From Janthinobacterium sp. Marseille (GTDB lineage: Bacteria; Pseudomonadota; Gammaproteobacteria; Burkholderiales; Burkholderiaceae_D), in the NCBI RefSeq assembly GCF_000013625.1, contig NC_009659.1, positions 124,001 to 188,000 of the forward strand: DNA of 64,000 nucleotides, written 5' to 3'. Numbering within the stretch: the stretch's first letter is position 1; each line of letters opens with the position of its first letter. This document shows, piece after piece, positions 62,462 to 64,000 of this stretch. Both the position numbers and the translations under genes were made by a program. The notes below the pieces were generated by a model. The model searched no databases, was not told the origin of the DNA, and worked only from the letters and a program-made list of their open reading frames with translations.

Positions 62462-62478
62462 GCAAGCACCTTGCTTGC
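62462..62478 (+). other. Small hairpin between ptsH and ptsI
   Basis: GCAAGC (62462-62467) and GCTTGC (62473-62478) form a 6-bp stem with an ACCTT loop. No T-tract follows. It may affect mRNA stability between the two genes. Confidence 0.35.
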
Positions 62479-62543
62479 AAGATGGGCCGTATTTCCCAGG
62501 TTTTAATCCCGTATTGTTGTTCCCTAGCTTCGGACCGACCCCG

Positions 62544-64000
62544 ATGACTTCTTTCACGCTACACGGCATCCCAGTATCGCGCGGCATTGCAATCGGCCGC
62601 GCGCACCTGCTTGCGCCGGCAGCGCTCGATGTACAGCATTACCTGATTGCAGATGATCAGGTCGAAGCTGAAGTATCGCGTCTGCAATCCGCCATCGCCG
62701 CCGTGCACGCCGAGTTGCAAGCCATCTGGAATGAACTGCCGCAGGATGCACCGGCCGAGCTGGGTGCATTTATCGATGTGCATGCACTGATCCTGTCCGA
62801 TCCGATGATTTCGGAAATGCCGCTGGATATTATCCGTTCACGTTACTACAACGCCGAATGGGCGCTGGTCACGCAGATCGAGGAATTGTCCGCGCAATTT
62901 GAAGAGATAGAAGATCCTTATCTGCGCGAACGTCGCGCCGATATCCAGCAAGTCGGCGAGCGTGTGCTCAAGGTCTTGACCGGCAGCGCCAACCTGTTGC
63001 CGAAGGTGGATGGCAGTGAAGGCAATGCCAGCATGATCGTCGTTGCACACGATATTTCGCCGGCCGATATGCTGCAATTCCGCAATCGTGCCTTCAATGG
63101 TTTCATCACCGATGTCGGCGGCCAAAACTCGCATACCGCCATCGTTGCACGTAGCCTGGATATTCCGGCGACAGTCGGCGTTTCCAATGCTTCAGAGTTG
63201 ATAGTACAAGGTGACTGGCTGATCATCGACGGCGATGCCGGTGTGGTGGTGGTAGACCCGACGCCGGTAGTATTGGATCAGTACCGAGAGAAACAGGCGC
63301 GCCAGGTTCGCGATCGCAAGAAACTCGGCAAGCTGAAAAAAACACCGTCACTGACACTGGATGGCACGCCGATCACGCTGCTGGCGAATATCGAATTCCC
63401 TGACGATTGCGCGCATGCGATGGATGCCGGCGCGCACGGCATCGGCCTGTTCCGTTCCGAATTCCTGTTTATGGGCCGCACCGGCCATGCGAATAAGCTG
63501 CCATCGGAAGATGAGCAATTTGAATCCTACAAGCGCGCGGTGATTGCAATGAAGGGGCGCCCGGTTACGATACGGACGCTGGATATCGGTGCTGACAAGC
63601 CTTTGGATTTTGCCGAGCAGACAGCGCTCAATCCAGCGTTGGGATTGCGTGCGATTCGCTTCTGCCTGTCCGAGCCGCAAATGTTCCTGACGCAATTGCG
63701 TGCGATCCTGCGCGCTTCCGCCTTTGGCCCGGTTAAATTGCTGGTGCCGATGCTCGCACATGCATTTGAAATTGACCAGACGCTGCTGATGATAGAGCAG
63801 GCCAAGGCACAATTGCGCGAAGAAAAAATCAAGTTTGATCCGGTTTTGCCGGTCGGTGCAATGATCGAGATTCCGGCCGCGGCATTAACCCTGCCGCTGT
63901 TCATTAAGCGTATGGATTTCCTGTCACTGGGTACCAACGATTTGATCCAGTACACGCTGGCAATCGATCGTGTTGATCATGAAGTGGCACATTTGTACAA
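62544..64000 (+). CDS. ptsI: PTS enzyme I, 5' part
   Basis: The gene starts at the ATG at 62544 and runs off the right edge, giving the first ~485 residues of a protein usually near 575-590. It takes phosphate from phosphoenolpyruvate and passes it to HPr. The phosphorylated His197 is in VGGQNSHTAIVARSLDIPATVG. The PEP-binding domain has HGIGLFRSEFLFM (with FRSEFL) and TIRTLDIGADKPL, and NPALGLRAIRF; the sequence continues to FLSLGTNDLIQYTLA. It closes the EIIA-HPr-enzyme I set, which lacks a sugar permease in this window. The C-terminus is unseen. Confidence 0.96.
   Translation, partial: MTSFTLHGIPVSRGIAIGRAHLLAPAALDVQHYLIADDQVEAEVSRLQSAIAAVHAELQAIWNELPQDAPAELGAFIDVHALILSDPMISEMPLDIIRSRYYNAEWALVTQIEELSAQFEEIEDPYLRERRADIQQVGERVLKVLTGSANLLPKVDGSEGNASMIVVAHDISPADMLQFRNRAFNGFITDVGGQNSHTAIVARSLDIPATVGVSNASELIVQGDWLIIDGDAGVVVVDPTPVVLDQYREKQARQVRDRKKLGKLKKTPSLTLDGTPITLLANIEFPDDCAHAMDAGAHGIGLFRSEFLFMGRTGHANKLPSEDEQFESYKRAVIAMKGRPVTIRTLDIGADKPLDFAEQTALNPALGLRAIRFCLSEPQMFLTQLRAILRASAFGPVKLLVPMLAHAFEIDQTLLMIEQAKAQLREEKIKFDPVLPVGAMIEIPAAALTLPLFIKRMDFLSLGTNDLIQYTLAIDRVDHEVAHLY

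Overview
The window looks like a piece of a betaproteobacterial chromosome, most likely Burkholderiales and plausibly Oxalobacteraceae (Herminiimonas or Janthinobacterium-like). This is inferred from gene content and order: a torF-glnK-amtB nitrogen block, the proteobacterial GshA form, the families DUF3567, DUF1840 and DUF4390, an NtrY/NtrX-like pair whose regulator lacks the AAA+ domain, and the clusters def-fmt and LysM-dprA-smg-topB. Genes are densely packed. I saw no rRNA, tRNA, CRISPR array, insertion sequence or prophage block. About 67 protein genes are supported; the first (argS) and last (ptsI) are cut by the window edges.

Layout. 1-3.3 kb: 3' end of argS, a SPOR-domain protein, DsbA-type oxidoreductase and a short-chain dehydrogenase. 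3.3-5.6 kb: an isolated AT-rich membrane protein, a metallo-beta-lactamase-fold hydrolase and a YchJ-like SEC-C protein. 5.6-9.9 kb: biotin operon bioA-bioF-bioD-bioB. 10-14.8 kb: HMG-CoA lyase convergent with a TRAP transporter (dctP, dctQ, oversized dctM). 15.3-21.5 kb: GNAT, YnfA, a winged-helix protein, a MocR regulator divergent from a YdeP-like molybdopterin oxidoreductase, DUF1289 and a small membrane protein. 21.6-24.6 kb: Ada-AlkA fusion plus Ogt for alkylation repair, a peroxiredoxin and a DUF4870 protein. 24.7-32.8 kb: topB, smg, dprA and a LysM protein on the minus strand; def, fmt and a lipoprotein on the plus strand. 32.8-35.5 kb: an Lrp/AsnC regulator divergent from ornithine aminotransferase and an arginine dihydrolase-like enzyme. 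35.7-40.2 kb: metH and a class II glutamine amidotransferase.

40.5-48.5 kb: a fusion of a 2H-type phosphoesterase domain (DUF1045) with PhnN kinase, a TrmB-like methyltransferase, DUF3567, then a minus-strand run rsmB, DUF4390, NtrY-like kinase, AAA-less NtrX-like regulator and a small CobW-like fragment protein. 48.7-56.3 kb: DUF1840, a lipoprotein, a chemotaxis receptor, a stand-alone 5'-3' exonuclease, two small proteins, comM, a lipoprotein-tagged RidA homologue, a small hypothetical protein and ubiK. 56.3-59.1 kb: torF-glnK-amtB behind an NtrC-type site and a sigma-54-type promoter. 59.3-64 kb: gshA, gshB, EIIA(Man), HPr and enzyme I of an apparently regulatory PTS.

The most interesting points are a predicted short arginine catabolic module (arginine dihydrolase to ornithine to glutamate semialdehyde, with a divergent Lrp-type regulator), the orphan DUF1045-PhnN fusion that could join two steps leading to PRPP, the lipoprotein form of RidA, the complete NtrC/sigma-54 control region, and the degenerate CobW-like protein coupled to the two-component system. 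All functions are read from sequence motifs and context; no database search was run.
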